DNA of 64,000 bases, taken from an uncultured Erythrobacter sp. (GTDB taxonomy: Bacteria; Pseudomonadota; Alphaproteobacteria; Sphingomonadales; Sphingomonadaceae). Within the stretch, counting starts at the first letter, position 1. Each line of letters begins with the position of its first letter. The translations under genes were made by a program, and so were the position numbers. The DNA lies in NCBI GenBank assembly GCA_947503155.1, contig CANNCL010000003.1:434001-498000 (forward strand), written 5' to 3'. Below, one piece after another: positions 47,501-58,877 of the stretch. A model generated the notes under the pieces. The model was not told where the DNA came from. It was given only the letters and a program-made list of their open reading frames with translations, and made no database searches.

Positions 47501-47567
47501 TCAATTGATGCGCTTAGAGGAATGGAAGATACGCCTGAGCGAGCGGCCTGAAGAGGACGGCGCATGA
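44538..47567 (+). CDS. addB: Double-strand break repair protein AddB
   Basis: A subunit of the AddAB helicase-nuclease that resects DNA ends for RecA. The 1009-residue alphaproteobacterial type lacks a full helicase core but has TMLVPSSRSAR early, and a RecB-like nuclease at the C-terminus: GTLVHDILEAWH, GRADRID and VVDYKTGG (PD-(D/E)XK motifs). It starts at GTG 44538 inside murU and overlaps addA by 4 bp. Confidence 0.95.
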   Translation: MGDGQSLNVYSIAAHRGFADALVAGIVPRFSDPHVGLARLTMLVPSSRSARTISEAFIRYLGTSGAAGMLMPRMVAVGDLDLDEALGALLDPLGASDIPPAVEPTRRWLEIAEMIALERIEQGDAPLPGAARLRLARDIARTMDRLLVEEKAPEDLTSDAVLDMLGDLSAHWQRSLRLFARVQARWRTRLEENGEVDAATRRNLLFERAAQKWRSAPPQTPIIAAGVTSASPALARMLRVIAGVPGGAVILPDLDLSLTQEAWDELGRAGASPEPGGEVFGARDALTHPQYHLKLLLERMGIAREEVRPWHRKGIAAAPPERSHAISSLFLPPQASKSWITLAPEKRRLSGVRLLTSATSEEEAQAIALLVREALEQPEKRVAVVTADRSLARRVAQHLARWNVDADDSAGRALSLTPAGRLLGLVADLVSHGNAPVGVVGALAHPLVRSGDDEARGKWLRSLRVFDRELRGPTPAPGLEPLRDIARKAGVAEWWEEAESVLAPLLTLAPEMPLADLLDLVAAAAESLAGEAVWAREDGRALAAMVEDLRLHARALGTEIAPADLAGILRDALDEIAVRPPYGGHPRVAIYGLLESRMARADLVICGGLNEGTWPQPPGADALLAPGVLRALGVPGAEFRIGLSAHDLAGALGAPEIVLSRAQRDAEGPTLPSRFLLRVEALLGELAQSHRETHVADMVSALDRAPPPAPEYPRPKPRPSAEQRKVDIKVTALDRLLGDPYQFYAAEILGLRKLEPLAADPFGDPALRGTLVHDILEAWHKARTSEPDLALIPFAKRKFAEAQVHPLFKGLWQPRIQAALERFEEWVDEAAREGRIVIAAETSGEMIIDGVKVRGRADRIDQLPDGSLAVVDYKTGGSPSPAQVEAGYALQMGLLGLIARDGGFSADKRTISGNTSAYEYWSLAKKKGEFAYRDEPTKTGRKRSGLTPEEFLPRHEQFLHEAIDKYIKGDAPFTAKENPDYPGYSDFDQLMRLEEWKIRLSERPEEDGA

Positions 47568-50500
47568 GCGGCGCGGTTTTCAAACTCGAAGGCAATCAAT
47601 TGAGCGCGGCCAATCCGCGTGACAATGTCTGGCTGTCGGCTTCTGCAGGGACGGGAAAAACGCAGGTTTTGTCTGCACGAGCGCTGCGCCTGTTGCTGAC
47701 ACCGGGCGTCGATCCCGCGCAGATATTGTGCCTGACCTTCACCAAAGCGGGCGCGGCGGAAATGGCGAACCGCATCAATGCCGTATTGGCGCGCTGGGTG
47801 CGGCTTGAACCGGGACAGCTTGGCAAAGAATTGTCGCATCTGGGCGCGGATATTGATCCAGAAACACAGGAGCGCGCGCGGACTTTGTTTGCCAGCGTGA
47901 TTGATTGTCCGGGCGGCGGCCTCAGGATTGATACGATCCACGCTTTTGCGCAATGGCTGCTCGCCAACTTCCCCGAAGAAGCCGATTTACCGCCCGGCGC
48001 GCGCCCGATGGAGGACCGTGAGCGCGACCTTTTGGCGCGCGAAGTTCTGGCGGAGATGCTCACCACTGCCGAGGCGGCGAATGACACAGCGCTGATCGCA
48101 GCGGTAGAGAATTTCGCCTGCGTGAAAGAGCCCGATGCTTTGCGCCATTGGTTGATGCGATGCGCCGGTGCGGCGGAATTATGGGAAGGGCCAAATGCGT
48201 GGAAAGCGCCGATGCATTCGCGCGTATTGCGGCTGCTCGATATGCCTGCGGATGCGGATGAGGATTGGGTGACAGAGGGGCTGGGGCCTGATCTGTTCCC
48301 TGATGATTATGTGCTGTCGATGATACCGGCCTTGGAAGAGTGGGGCACCAAAACCGCCGATAAATGCCTTGCATTCATGCGTGAGTGGCTGACGCTTGAT
48401 ACAGGCGCGCGGGCAGAGGCGGTGTCCGGTTTTCGCGGCACATTGCTAAAGGCTGACGGCACGCCAGCAATGAACCTCAAAAAACCGCGTGAAAACGACC
48501 CCGGCTTTGCCGAGGGCCAAGATATGATCGCAGAGGCGGTGGCAATGGTGGCGGAACGCCGCGCGCTGCTATCACTGGCGCAATTCCTTACGCCCGCGCT
48601 TGAAATGGGCCGCAGTTTTGCTGAACGTTGGGAAGCGGCAAAAGCGCGTGAGGGGATGCTCGATTTCGACGATCTCATCCGCAAAGCCGCGCATTTGCTC
48701 AGCAGCACTGGGGCCGCCGATTGGATCAGATACAAGCTTGATCGCAGTTTTGATCACGTCCTGATCGATGAAGCGCAAGACACGAACCGTTCGCAATGGA
48801 ACATCGTTGATGGCTTGATCGACGATTTCTTCAGCGGCGAAGGTGCGCGCGGCGATGCGGTGCGCACGATCTTTACCGTGGGCGATTACAAACAGGCGAT
48901 CTTTGGTTTTCAAGGGACCAGTCCAGAGAATTTTGCCCGCGCAAAAGAGAAAGTCCACGGCCAGATCGAAGCGGCGCGCAAACATGCGCATGAGATGCGC
49001 GAAGAGCGGCGATTGCCGACTTGGAATGACCTTGATCTGGGCAAGTCATTCCGCAGCTCGCCGCCGATCCTAGGCTTTGTGAATGAGGCGATGGGCAGCA
49101 TCGGGCATGAAGCATTTGGCCTCACCAAACCGCCAGAGGAACATGTGTCCTTTTTCGACAAGGACGCGCCGGGACTGGTCGCTTTGTGGGATCCGGTTAC
49201 CGGTTTGCCTGGCGGTGATGAGGGAGATGAGGAGCGTGATCAGGAGGGAGATCAGGAACGCGATTGGCTTCCTGCTCATGACACGCAATTGGCGGAAAAT
49301 ATCGCCAAACAGGTGCAAAGCTGGGTTGGGGAAGGCCGCGCAGATTATCGGCCATTCGTTCTTCAAAATGGTACGAAAAAGCGAGCAGCAAAGGCCGGCG
49401 ACATTCTGGTTCTGGTGCGCAAACGCAAAGACCTCGCCGCGCAAATTGTTGCCAAATTGCACGCAAAGGGCGTGGCTGTTGCCGGGGTTGACCGGCTGCG
49501 TCTGGGTGAGCCGTTAGCGGTGAAGGATTTGATGGCGGCATTGCGCTTTGCTGCCCAGCCGCTTGATGATCTGAGCCTTGCCAATTTGCTGGCATCGCCG
49601 CTGATGGGCTGGACGCAGGATGATCTGCTCGAACATGTTCCGCGCGGACGAAAAGTGCGTCTGTGGGATCATTTGCGCGGCTCTGATCACCCCTTCATCG
49701 CGCAGAGTGCCGCCAAATTGCGAGATTTGTTGGCGCGCGCGGATTTTGAGACACCGCAGGCTTTGCTCGCTTGGCTGTTGACCGGACCGTGGGGCGCAAG
49801 GCGGGAATTGGTGGCGCGATTGGGGCGCGAGGCCAATGATCCGATAGATGAATTTGTGAATGCCGCCTTTGCCTATCAAAGCGCGCATACGCCCAGCCTC
49901 GTCGGTTTTATCGAATGGTTTGAGGCCGGGACCACCGATCTGAAACGCGACGCGGATGAGGCAACCGGCCAAGTGCGAGTGATGACCGTACACGGATCGA
50001 AAGGTCTGCAGGCGCCCATTGTCATTCTTGCGGATGCCACCGGGGATACAGGGCAGGCAGGATCGCTGGAATTGCGCGATGATCCTGTCGGAACGCAAGG
50101 CGAAAATGCGGCGAAAGTGCCGCTGCCCGGCCTGTCTAAAGAAGAGCGTGTTGGCCCGGTCGCAGCAGCCGATGAAAAGGCCAAGGTCGCCGATATGCAG
50201 GAGCATTGGCGGCTGCTTTATGTGGCGATGACGCGGGCGGAACAGGCGCTGTTTATCGGCGGGTCGCTTGGACCAAAGCACGCCAAAAAAGGGGCGCCAG
50301 AAGATAGCTGGTACACCCATCTAGAGCCGGTTTTTGACAGTCCAATGCTCGAAGATTCCATTTGGGGTGCTCGGCGCGAATATGGACTGCGGGCCGATCC
50401 TTTGGTTGGTGATGATCGCGGGGCCGATGTGCCGATGGCGGCTCAACTGCCGGCATGGGCAATAACGCCTATCGGTGCAGAGCCGCGTCCGCCCAAACCG

Positions 50501-51112
50501 CTCGCCCCCAGCAGTGCGGGCGAGGATAAAGGCGCCGATCCGCCGCTCGCGCCAGACGCCGCCGCAATTGCTGCGCGCCGGGGGATTTTGATCCACAGCC
50601 TGCTTGAACGTTTGCCAGATATCGCGGCATCCGAACGCGAGAAGGCCGCGGCTGCGTGGTTGGAGCGGCAGGCAGGTGATCTGCCGGGCGATATCCGCGC
50701 AGAGATGGTGAGCAGCGCGCTCAGCGTTCTTGCCCAGCCAGAATTTGCCGACATATTCTCAGCCGCAGCTCTGGCAGAGATACCGCTTGCTGCAACAATT
50801 GGCGGCATCGTTGTCGCGGGCACCGCAGACCGGTTATTGGTGACCGAAACCGAAGTAACCGTGGTCGATTTTAAGACCACGCGCCGCCCGCCAATGCGCG
50901 CACAGGACATCCCGGCGGCGACAATTCGCCAGATGGCCGCCTATGCCGCCGCGCTTGAGGCTATCTATCCCGGACGCAAGGTCCGCGCCGCTGTGCTGTA
51001 CACACAGACGCCGCAATTATTCGAAATTTCCAGCGCTTCACTAGGCCCGCAAAAGGATCGTTTGGGCGAGACGCAGGAAACCTATGCGCCCCAAGACACC
51101 AGCGCATATTGA
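47564..51112 (+). CDS. addA: Double-strand break repair helicase AddA
   Basis: A UvrD-type 3'-5' helicase plus nuclease, partner of AddB. The 1182-residue protein has Walker A SASAGTGKTQ, CLTFTKAGAAEM, the Walker B LIDEAQDTN, GDYKQAIFGFQG, MTVHGSKGLQ and YVAMTRAE in order, and a C-terminal nuclease (RGILIHSLLE, GTADRL, VVDFKTTR). Residues 550-568 are an acidic repeat (GDEGDEERDQEGDQERDW) from a 24-bp duplication at 49220-49264. It ends the coupled run that starts at divL. Confidence 0.96.
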   Translation: MSGAVFKLEGNQLSAANPRDNVWLSASAGTGKTQVLSARALRLLLTPGVDPAQILCLTFTKAGAAEMANRINAVLARWVRLEPGQLGKELSHLGADIDPETQERARTLFASVIDCPGGGLRIDTIHAFAQWLLANFPEEADLPPGARPMEDRERDLLAREVLAEMLTTAEAANDTALIAAVENFACVKEPDALRHWLMRCAGAAELWEGPNAWKAPMHSRVLRLLDMPADADEDWVTEGLGPDLFPDDYVLSMIPALEEWGTKTADKCLAFMREWLTLDTGARAEAVSGFRGTLLKADGTPAMNLKKPRENDPGFAEGQDMIAEAVAMVAERRALLSLAQFLTPALEMGRSFAERWEAAKAREGMLDFDDLIRKAAHLLSSTGAADWIRYKLDRSFDHVLIDEAQDTNRSQWNIVDGLIDDFFSGEGARGDAVRTIFTVGDYKQAIFGFQGTSPENFARAKEKVHGQIEAARKHAHEMREERRLPTWNDLDLGKSFRSSPPILGFVNEAMGSIGHEAFGLTKPPEEHVSFFDKDAPGLVALWDPVTGLPGGDEGDEERDQEGDQERDWLPAHDTQLAENIAKQVQSWVGEGRADYRPFVLQNGTKKRAAKAGDILVLVRKRKDLAAQIVAKLHAKGVAVAGVDRLRLGEPLAVKDLMAALRFAAQPLDDLSLANLLASPLMGWTQDDLLEHVPRGRKVRLWDHLRGSDHPFIAQSAAKLRDLLARADFETPQALLAWLLTGPWGARRELVARLGREANDPIDEFVNAAFAYQSAHTPSLVGFIEWFEAGTTDLKRDADEATGQVRVMTVHGSKGLQAPIVILADATGDTGQAGSLELRDDPVGTQGENAAKVPLPGLSKEERVGPVAAADEKAKVADMQEHWRLLYVAMTRAEQALFIGGSLGPKHAKKGAPEDSWYTHLEPVFDSPMLEDSIWGARREYGLRADPLVGDDRGADVPMAAQLPAWAITPIGAEPRPPKPLAPSSAGEDKGADPPLAPDAAAIAARRGILIHSLLERLPDIAASEREKAAAAWLERQAGDLPGDIRAEMVSSALSVLAQPEFADIFSAAALAEIPLAATIGGIVVAGTADRLLVTETEVTVVDFKTTRRPPMRAQDIPAATIRQMAAYAAALEAIYPGRKVRAAVLYTQTPQLFEISSASLGPQKDRLGETQETYAPQDTSAY

Positions 51113-51182
51113 GTGATGCGCCGTGCGCGCCTAAATAGAGTGCAACGAAACCTAAGACCCAAACTTTTCAGGAGAAGCCGAT

Positions 51183-51503
51183 ATGGCCACCATCAACGTC
51201 ACCGACGAAAACTTTAAAACCGATGTACTGGGCAGCGATAAGCCTGTTCTGGTCGATTTCTGGGCCGAATGGTGCGGGCCGTGCAAGATGATCGCACCGG
51301 CTCTCGAAGAAATCAGCGAAGAGCTGGGTGAAGCGGTGACCATCGCCAAGATGGACATTATGGAAAATACCGGCGTACCAGCGGAAATGGGCGTCCAATC
51401 GATCCCGCTAATGGTGCTGTTTAAAAATGGCGAAGCGGTTGCTCGCAAAGTCGGCGCGGCACCCAAGAGCCAGCTTAAAGAATGGATCGAAAGCGAAATC
51501 TAA
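51183..51503 (+). CDS. trxA: Thioredoxin
   Basis: A 106-residue protein with the redox site WCGPC (C31, C34), FWAEW, a cis-Pro SIPLM segment and the usual C-terminal helix. CAGGAG is 9 bases upstream. It sits 70 bases after addA, as in other alphaproteobacteria. Confidence 0.97.
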   Translation: MATINVTDENFKTDVLGSDKPVLVDFWAEWCGPCKMIAPALEEISEELGEAVTIAKMDIMENTGVPAEMGVQSIPLMVLFKNGEAVARKVGAAPKSQLKEWIESEI

Positions 51504-51518
51504 TGTGAGATAGGGTGA

Positions 51519-51551
51519 CCAGGGTGCTGCGCTGTTAGGCGAGCACCCTGG
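51519..51551. terminator. Shared hairpin between convergent trxA and the phosphatase gene
   Basis: A 10-bp perfect stem (51519-51528 with 51542-51551), 13-nt loop, no T-run. The stop codon of the minus-strand gene (51535-51537) lies in the loop. Probably a 3'-end structure for one or both genes. Confidence 0.45.
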
Positions 51552-52329
51552 CCACAAATTCATCCCAGATCGCAGGTGATGAAGCGCCCACCAATCCGGG
51601 CAATCCGTGCTGATCAACGCGGTATTCACTGCCATCGAGGCGCGCGGCTTTCCCGCCTGCTTCGTTCAGCCACAAGACGCCCGCCGCATGATCCCATGCC
51701 AGCGTCCGTTTAAAACTCGACACATCATTCTGACCCAAAGCCAGCCGCGGATATTGTTCCGCAGCGCAGCGCGGAATGTCGGCCAACGAATAATGCGGCG
51801 CGAGTTTCGCATCGACCATCGCGCATTGTTCTTCGGTTAGGAAAATGCGGCTGATCGCGGCGACAGGCTGGGCGTGTCCGGTGGTGCGGGCGGTGATCCG
51901 CTCCCCATTCACAAATGCGCCTTCGCCGGCTTTCGTGTGGCAAAACCGGTCCGAATTGGGATCGTACATCCAGCCCGCCACGGCCTTGCCTGCGTCGGCC
52001 AGCGCGATGATTATCCCAAAAGGCTCTTTGCCCTCGGTAAAATTCGCGGTGCCATCCAGCGGGTCGATGATCCAGCATTGATCGGATAGATGTTCGAGCA
52101 CGCTCTCATCCTCCGCCACCGCTTCTTCGCCCACCACAGCTACACCGGGCGCAAGTTTGCCAAGTGCCTCCGTCAGGAACGCTTCGACCTCGCGGTCAAC
52201 GATGGTGACGGGATCATCCTCGCCCTTCATCTCGATTTCGCTGTCCGCCAACGCGCGGAAACGCGGCATCATCGAACGCTGCGCAGCAAAGCGCATCAGA
52301 TCGCGTATTTCTTCATCGAGCGGGGTCAT
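51535..52329 (-). CDS. Inositol-monophosphatase-family enzyme, histidinol-phosphatase-like
   Basis: A 264-residue Mg-dependent phosphatase. GEEAVAED (E68, E69), IIDPLDGTANF (D89, D92) and AWDHAAGVLWLNEAGG form the metal site. Such proteins act as inositol monophosphatase or histidinol phosphatase (HisN); the sequence does not settle which. ATG 52329 is used; a TTG at 52356 would add nine residues and overlap the upstream gene. Confidence 0.88.
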   Translation of the reverse strand: MTPLDEEIRDLMRFAAQRSMMPRFRALADSEIEMKGEDDPVTIVDREVEAFLTEALGKLAPGVAVVGEEAVAEDESVLEHLSDQCWIIDPLDGTANFTEGKEPFGIIIALADAGKAVAGWMYDPNSDRFCHTKAGEGAFVNGERITARTTGHAQPVAAISRIFLTEEQCAMVDAKLAPHYSLADIPRCAAEQYPRLALGQNDVSSFKRTLAWDHAAGVLWLNEAGGKAARLDGSEYRVDQHGLPGLVGASSPAIWDEFVARVLA

Positions 52330-52336
52330 TGCGGGT

Positions 52337-52771
52337 CTAAGATCCTCGTAACTCAAACAGGCGAGCCATCTCGCGGTGTCCTATCGCAAATTCGCGGTAA
52401 CTTTTTGCCATATCAATGAGCGACCAAATCTTGGCCAATCTATGAAGCCATTCGATTTTGAGATTGTAGGCATCAACAAAGCGTTCGAGCATGCCGCTGC
52501 CTTTTTCAACTGTCTTTGCTCGCCGGAAAATATGCCACCTCTGCTTGTCGGTTTCTGCCCCCAAGCGATCCCGCAAATCTCCAAGCCGATCGAGATCGCC
52601 AATAAGATTGTCATCCGCCAGAATTTCCAAAAGGTCCGATAAATACGGTTCGTTGATCTCTTGACCGCGCGTGGTCAAGTCAGTGAGCAATGCGGTCGCT
52701 TCCATAAAAAGGTCGTTGGCATTCTTATCAAGATTATTGGCTTCTTCTTTCAGATTTTCTGAAGTTGGCAC
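52337..52771 (-). CDS. Helical cytosolic protein of unknown function
   Basis: A 144-residue protein from GTG 52771 with GGGAGAG 6 bases upstream. It is almost all helical and charged (ENLKEEANNLDKNANDLFMEATAL, DLDRLGDLRDRLGAETDK), with no signal, no membrane segment and no Cys. The local DNA is less GC-rich than its neighbours and codons such as ATT, AAT and TTG are common, so recent acquisition is possible. No family was recognised. Confidence 0.7.
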   Translation of the reverse strand: MPTSENLKEEANNLDKNANDLFMEATALLTDLTTRGQEINEPYLSDLLEILADDNLIGDLDRLGDLRDRLGAETDKQRWHIFRRAKTVEKGSGMLERFVDAYNLKIEWLHRLAKIWSLIDMAKSYREFAIGHREMARLFELRGS

Positions 52772-52789
52772 AGCGTCTCTCCCTTACGA

Positions 52790-54028
52790 TCAGCTCCGAT
52801 AATCGGCGTTGATCGCAATATACCCATGAGTGAGGTCGCATGTCCAAATGACGGCGCTGCCTTCACCGATCCCCATATCCACCGCTAGGTCGATATTCTG
52901 ATCTTTGAGATGCTTTGCGACCGGCTCTTCATCATAGTCATCCAAAGGCACACCATTGCGCGCGGCCCAAATTCCGCCAAACCCGATGGAGAGCGTGTCG
53001 CGGTCCGCTGGTTCGCCTGCTTTGCCCACTGCCATAACGACGCGGCCCCAATTTGCGTCTTCGCCCGCGATGGCGGTTTTGACCAAGGGCGAATTGGCGA
53101 CCGACAATCCGATACGCCGGGCGCTGTCATCGCTGGCGGCGCCAGACACGCGCACGGTGATGAATTTCGATGCGCCTTCGCCATCGCGCACGACCAATTG
53201 AGCAAGCTTGCTTGTGATGTCGGTTAGCGCGGCGGCAAAAGCATCCGCGCCGGGGCTGTCCCATCCGGTGATTTGCGGGTGGTCCGCCTTGCCCGTTGCG
53301 AAAACCAATACGGTGTCGCTTGTCGATGTGTCGCCATCGACAGTGATGCAGCTGAAGCTTTGAGCATTCGCCCGGAGAAGCACAGTTTGCAGGAAATCAG
53401 GCGCGACATTGGCGTCGGTAAACACATAACCGAGCATGGTCGCCATATCGGGCGCGATCATGCCGCTGCCCTTGATGATCCCGCACAATTCCACCCGCGT
53501 CTCGCCAATCATCGCAGAAGATTGCGCGCCCTTTGTAAAAGTATCGGTGGTGCCGATGGCATTTGCGGCATCTTCCCATCCGCAAGGCTGCGCATGGAGA
53601 GCAGCAGCAACGCCCTCGCGCGCTCTGTCTTGGGGCAAAGGCACTCCGATCACGCCGGTCGAGGACACGAGCACTTGATCAGAGGCGCAGTTCAAGGCTT
53701 CGCCGACTTGCGACATAATCGCCTCGACCGCCTCGCGCCCGCGATATCCGGTGAAAGCGTTGGAATTGCCGGCATTGACGATCAATGCGCGCGCCGAGCC
53801 GCTTTTGACCTGTTCGCGGCCCATTTCAACTTCGGTGGAGGCGCAGGCGCTTTGCGTGAAGACGCCTGCCAGCGCGGTGCCTTCGTCCAATTCGATAAAG
53901 GTCAAATCGGCGCGGTCCCAATCTTTGTACTGCGCGCGGGCCGTGCGCAAAGTGACGCCGCGAATGTCCGGCATATCGGGAAAGGGCAGGGCGAGCGGTG
54001 AAGGTTTCAGATCCATAGCTCCGCGCAT
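52790..54028 (-). CDS. argJ: Bifunctional ornithine acetyltransferase / N-acetylglutamate synthase
   Basis: The cyclic arginine pathway enzyme, moving acetyl from N-acetylornithine to glutamate. The 412-residue precursor self-cleaves before Thr197 in APDMATML. NAGNSNAFTGYRG, SSTGVIGVPLP, FSCITVDGDTSTSD and the C-terminal ending HGYIAINADYRS are typical. ATG 54028 and ATG 54016 are both possible starts. Divergent from the TonB-like gene, with a dyad between them. Confidence 0.96.
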   Translation of the reverse strand: MRGAMDLKPSPLALPFPDMPDIRGVTLRTARAQYKDWDRADLTFIELDEGTALAGVFTQSACASTEVEMGREQVKSGSARALIVNAGNSNAFTGYRGREAVEAIMSQVGEALNCASDQVLVSSTGVIGVPLPQDRAREGVAAALHAQPCGWEDAANAIGTTDTFTKGAQSSAMIGETRVELCGIIKGSGMIAPDMATMLGYVFTDANVAPDFLQTVLLRANAQSFSCITVDGDTSTSDTVLVFATGKADHPQITGWDSPGADAFAAALTDITSKLAQLVVRDGEGASKFITVRVSGAASDDSARRIGLSVANSPLVKTAIAGEDANWGRVVMAVGKAGEPADRDTLSIGFGGIWAARNGVPLDDYDEEPVAKHLKDQNIDLAVDMGIGEGSAVIWTCDLTHGYIAINADYRS

Positions 54029-54085
54029 TAATGCGCTTAGCGCGGCGCTGCAATTGGGCGCTTTGGTTGTTTTAAATTCAGCTCG

Positions 54086-54099
54086 CAGGTTCTAACCTG
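54086..54099. promoter_or_regulatory. Palindrome in the argJ divergent promoter region
   Basis: CAGGTT-CT-AACCTG, a perfect dyad 7 bases before the ATG of the TonB-like gene and 57 bases before argJ. It could be an operator shared by both; the regulator is unknown. Confidence 0.4.
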
Positions 54100-54105
54100 T
54101 TCGGC

Positions 54106-54828
54106 ATGATGACAACCACCTTTGCCGCCGCCGCACTCAGCTTCTTTGCGCTCGCTCCTGCTTACGCTCAAAACGCGCCCGCCGGGGCTACAGATGAGGC
54201 TGTGGACGCAGCGGAGGACGCAGCGGAGGATGCAGCGGCACAAGTTGGCGAAATCGCAGCGGTTGTCGTCGTCGGAGCGGATGCCGGTCCAATGGCACCG
54301 CAGCTAACTGAGTTTGACCTGTTGCAAAACAAGCCCGCTGATTATCCGCCAACCTCTTGGATCAACGGCGAAGAGGGCACCGCCTATTACGAATTGGCGG
54401 TCGATGCGGATGGCAGCGTGACCGGTTGCACCATTATCGAAAGCACAGGGCACGAAAGGCTCGATGCCAAAACCTGCGAAATTGCGATGGAACGCGGTGC
54501 GTTTTTCCCAGCCACCGACAGCGAAGGATCGCCCATCGCCGGGACTCACCGCGATTTTCAAGTTTGGAACAGGCGAGAGCCGCAATTTCCCGGCAGCGCA
54601 ACAATTCACGTCCGCTTTACCACAACAGCGCAGGGGGCGATCACGGATTGCGATGTCGTTGAAGTATCAGGCGAAATCGGCGACGCCATGCGTGATACGA
54701 TGGAGCGTGAACCATGCCCCGGTATGAGCAGATTGACCCGGCCACCATACCGCGATGAGGACGGCAATCCTGTTGCAAAACGCGTTGATCTGATGATCGT
54801 GGTGCAGACCGAAGATGTTGCCGAATGA
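54106..54828 (+). CDS. Exported protein with two TonB-C-terminal-like domains
   Basis: A 240-residue protein with a signal peptide (MMTTTFAAAALSFFALAPAYA) and an acidic Ala-rich stretch (AVDAAEDAAEDAAA, encoded by a 12-bp repeat at 54208-54231). Domain 1 is YYELAVDADGSVTGCTII...RGAFFPATDSEGSPIAG, and domain 2 is IHVRFTTTAQGAITDCDV...RPPYRDEDGNPVAKR. Both have the strand-Cys-helix-strand layout of TonB C-termini, but there is no inner-membrane anchor. Likely periplasmic; function unknown. Confidence 0.82.
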   Translation: MMTTTFAAAALSFFALAPAYAQNAPAGATDEAVDAAEDAAEDAAAQVGEIAAVVVVGADAGPMAPQLTEFDLLQNKPADYPPTSWINGEEGTAYYELAVDADGSVTGCTIIESTGHERLDAKTCEIAMERGAFFPATDSEGSPIAGTHRDFQVWNRREPQFPGSATIHVRFTTTAQGAITDCDVVEVSGEIGDAMRDTMEREPCPGMSRLTRPPYRDEDGNPVAKRVDLMIVVQTEDVAE

Positions 54829-54907
54829 GGGGGGCGGACGAAGATGTTTGAACCGTTCCAATGGCCGGTTTACGAATGCCCATGAATACCCTATCTAACA
54901 CGGCGTA

Positions 54908-55183
54908 ATGCGTCGTCATCTGATCACTCTGTTTGCGCTTTTCACCGGGCTAGCCGCGCTTCACGCGCCGGCACATGCGTCCGCGCTGGAATCGTTGGTG
55001 TTCGATGCGCGCGCATTTGCACGGGCTAATGACACCGCCAGCAGTGAAAGCTGCGCCTGTCAGCGGCAAGCCCGTCAGAGCACCGCAAAATGCCCAACAC
55101 GCGAACGCCGCCGTGCGCCGTCTCGCCTGTTATCGGCTTTGCGCCCGCCAATCATCTTTGGAAGTGAACGCGCGCTAGAGTAG
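54908..55183 (+). CDS. Small exported basic protein, uncertain
   Basis: A 91-residue reading frame with a plausible signal peptide (ITLFALFTGLAALHAPAHAS), then an Arg/Ser/Ala-rich polar tail with three Cys (CACQRQARQSTAKC). No SD is obvious and no family was recognised. It lies 134 bases before secA. It may be a true small exported protein or chance. Confidence 0.45.
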   Translation: MRRHLITLFALFTGLAALHAPAHASALESLVFDARAFARANDTASSESCACQRQARQSTAKCPTRERRRAPSRLLSALRPPIIFGSERALE

Positions 55184-55317
55184 CCACGCGTAAACCATTC
55201 CTATCGTAACGCGCGGATGTCTCCGCGCGAACCCTCATTACAATCGCTATTTTGCAAGGCCTTCGCATTCGCGCGGGCCGTGCCTCTATAAAAGCACCAC
55301 CCGAAGGCATCTCTTTC

Positions 55318-58083
<2,766 letters not shown>

Positions 58084-58110
58084 TGGAACTGCTGTGAGGA
58101 GCGCGTCTGC

Positions 58111-58860
58111 GTGCCGCTGATCTTACTGCTCGGCGCCGGGTTTTTCCTTGCTGCGCTGCTCTATGCCAGCGTCGGGTTCGGCGGCGGTTCGACCTATGCG
58201 GCGCTGCTTGTTCTATCGGGCCTCGATTACCGGGTGCTGCCGCTTGTCGCTCTGGCTTGCAATATCGTGGTGGTCGCGGGCGCAACCATACGGTTCGCCC
58301 GCGCCGGGGTGACACCGTGGCGCGGAGCTTTGCTGCTGACGGCGCTGGCGGCACCTGCTGCATTTGTAGGCGGCTTGATCTCGATTGAGCGCGAGGCGTT
58401 TTTGCTGCTTCTCGGCGGCAGTCTGGTGCTCACCGGCATAACGATGCTGATCCCGGTCAAAGAAGCGGCGGTAGGAGAGCCCACGCGCATGTCTAAGGCT
58501 ATGCCTTTCGCTGCGATACCACTTGGGTTCTTAGCCGGATTGGTTGGCATTGGCGGGGGGATATTCCTCGCGCCATTGCTCCATCTGACCCGTTGGCGCG
58601 ATGCCCGCGCAATTGCCGCAACGGCGAGCTTCTTCATTCTGGTCAATTCGATGTTTGGTCTCGCGGGGCAACTTTTCAAACACGGGCCGTCAATGTTCGG
58701 CGGCGCGATGGTGGATGCGCTGCCGCTGCTTCTCGCGGTCGCCATTGGCGGTCAGATCGGTAGCCTGATGGCGCTCAGAGTGTTGCCGCTGCGTTGGATC
58801 CGCTGGCTCACGGCGGCATTGGTTACGGTGGTTGGCGTGCGGCTATTGCTTGGCGCTTGA
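58111..58860 (+). CDS. TSUP family (TauE/SafE) membrane transporter
   Basis: A 249-residue protein with seven to eight hydrophobic helices and the family-type repeats ASVGFGGGSTYAALL and LAGLVGIGGGIFLAPLL. Members export sulfite, sulfoacetate or related anions; the substrate here is unknown. GTG 58111 has GAGGAG 9 bases upstream and lies 27 bases after secA. Confidence 0.9.
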   Translation: MPLILLLGAGFFLAALLYASVGFGGGSTYAALLVLSGLDYRVLPLVALACNIVVVAGATIRFARAGVTPWRGALLLTALAAPAAFVGGLISIEREAFLLLLGGSLVLTGITMLIPVKEAAVGEPTRMSKAMPFAAIPLGFLAGLVGIGGGIFLAPLLHLTRWRDARAIAATASFFILVNSMFGLAGQLFKHGPSMFGGAMVDALPLLLAVAIGGQIGSLMALRVLPLRWIRWLTAALVTVVGVRLLLGA

Positions 58861-58877
58861 ACCGCACGCCTATCCGC

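Noticed and set aside
53273..54001. Plus-strand frame opposite argJ
   Set aside because: Overlaps a complete conserved gene and has no start signal or domain.
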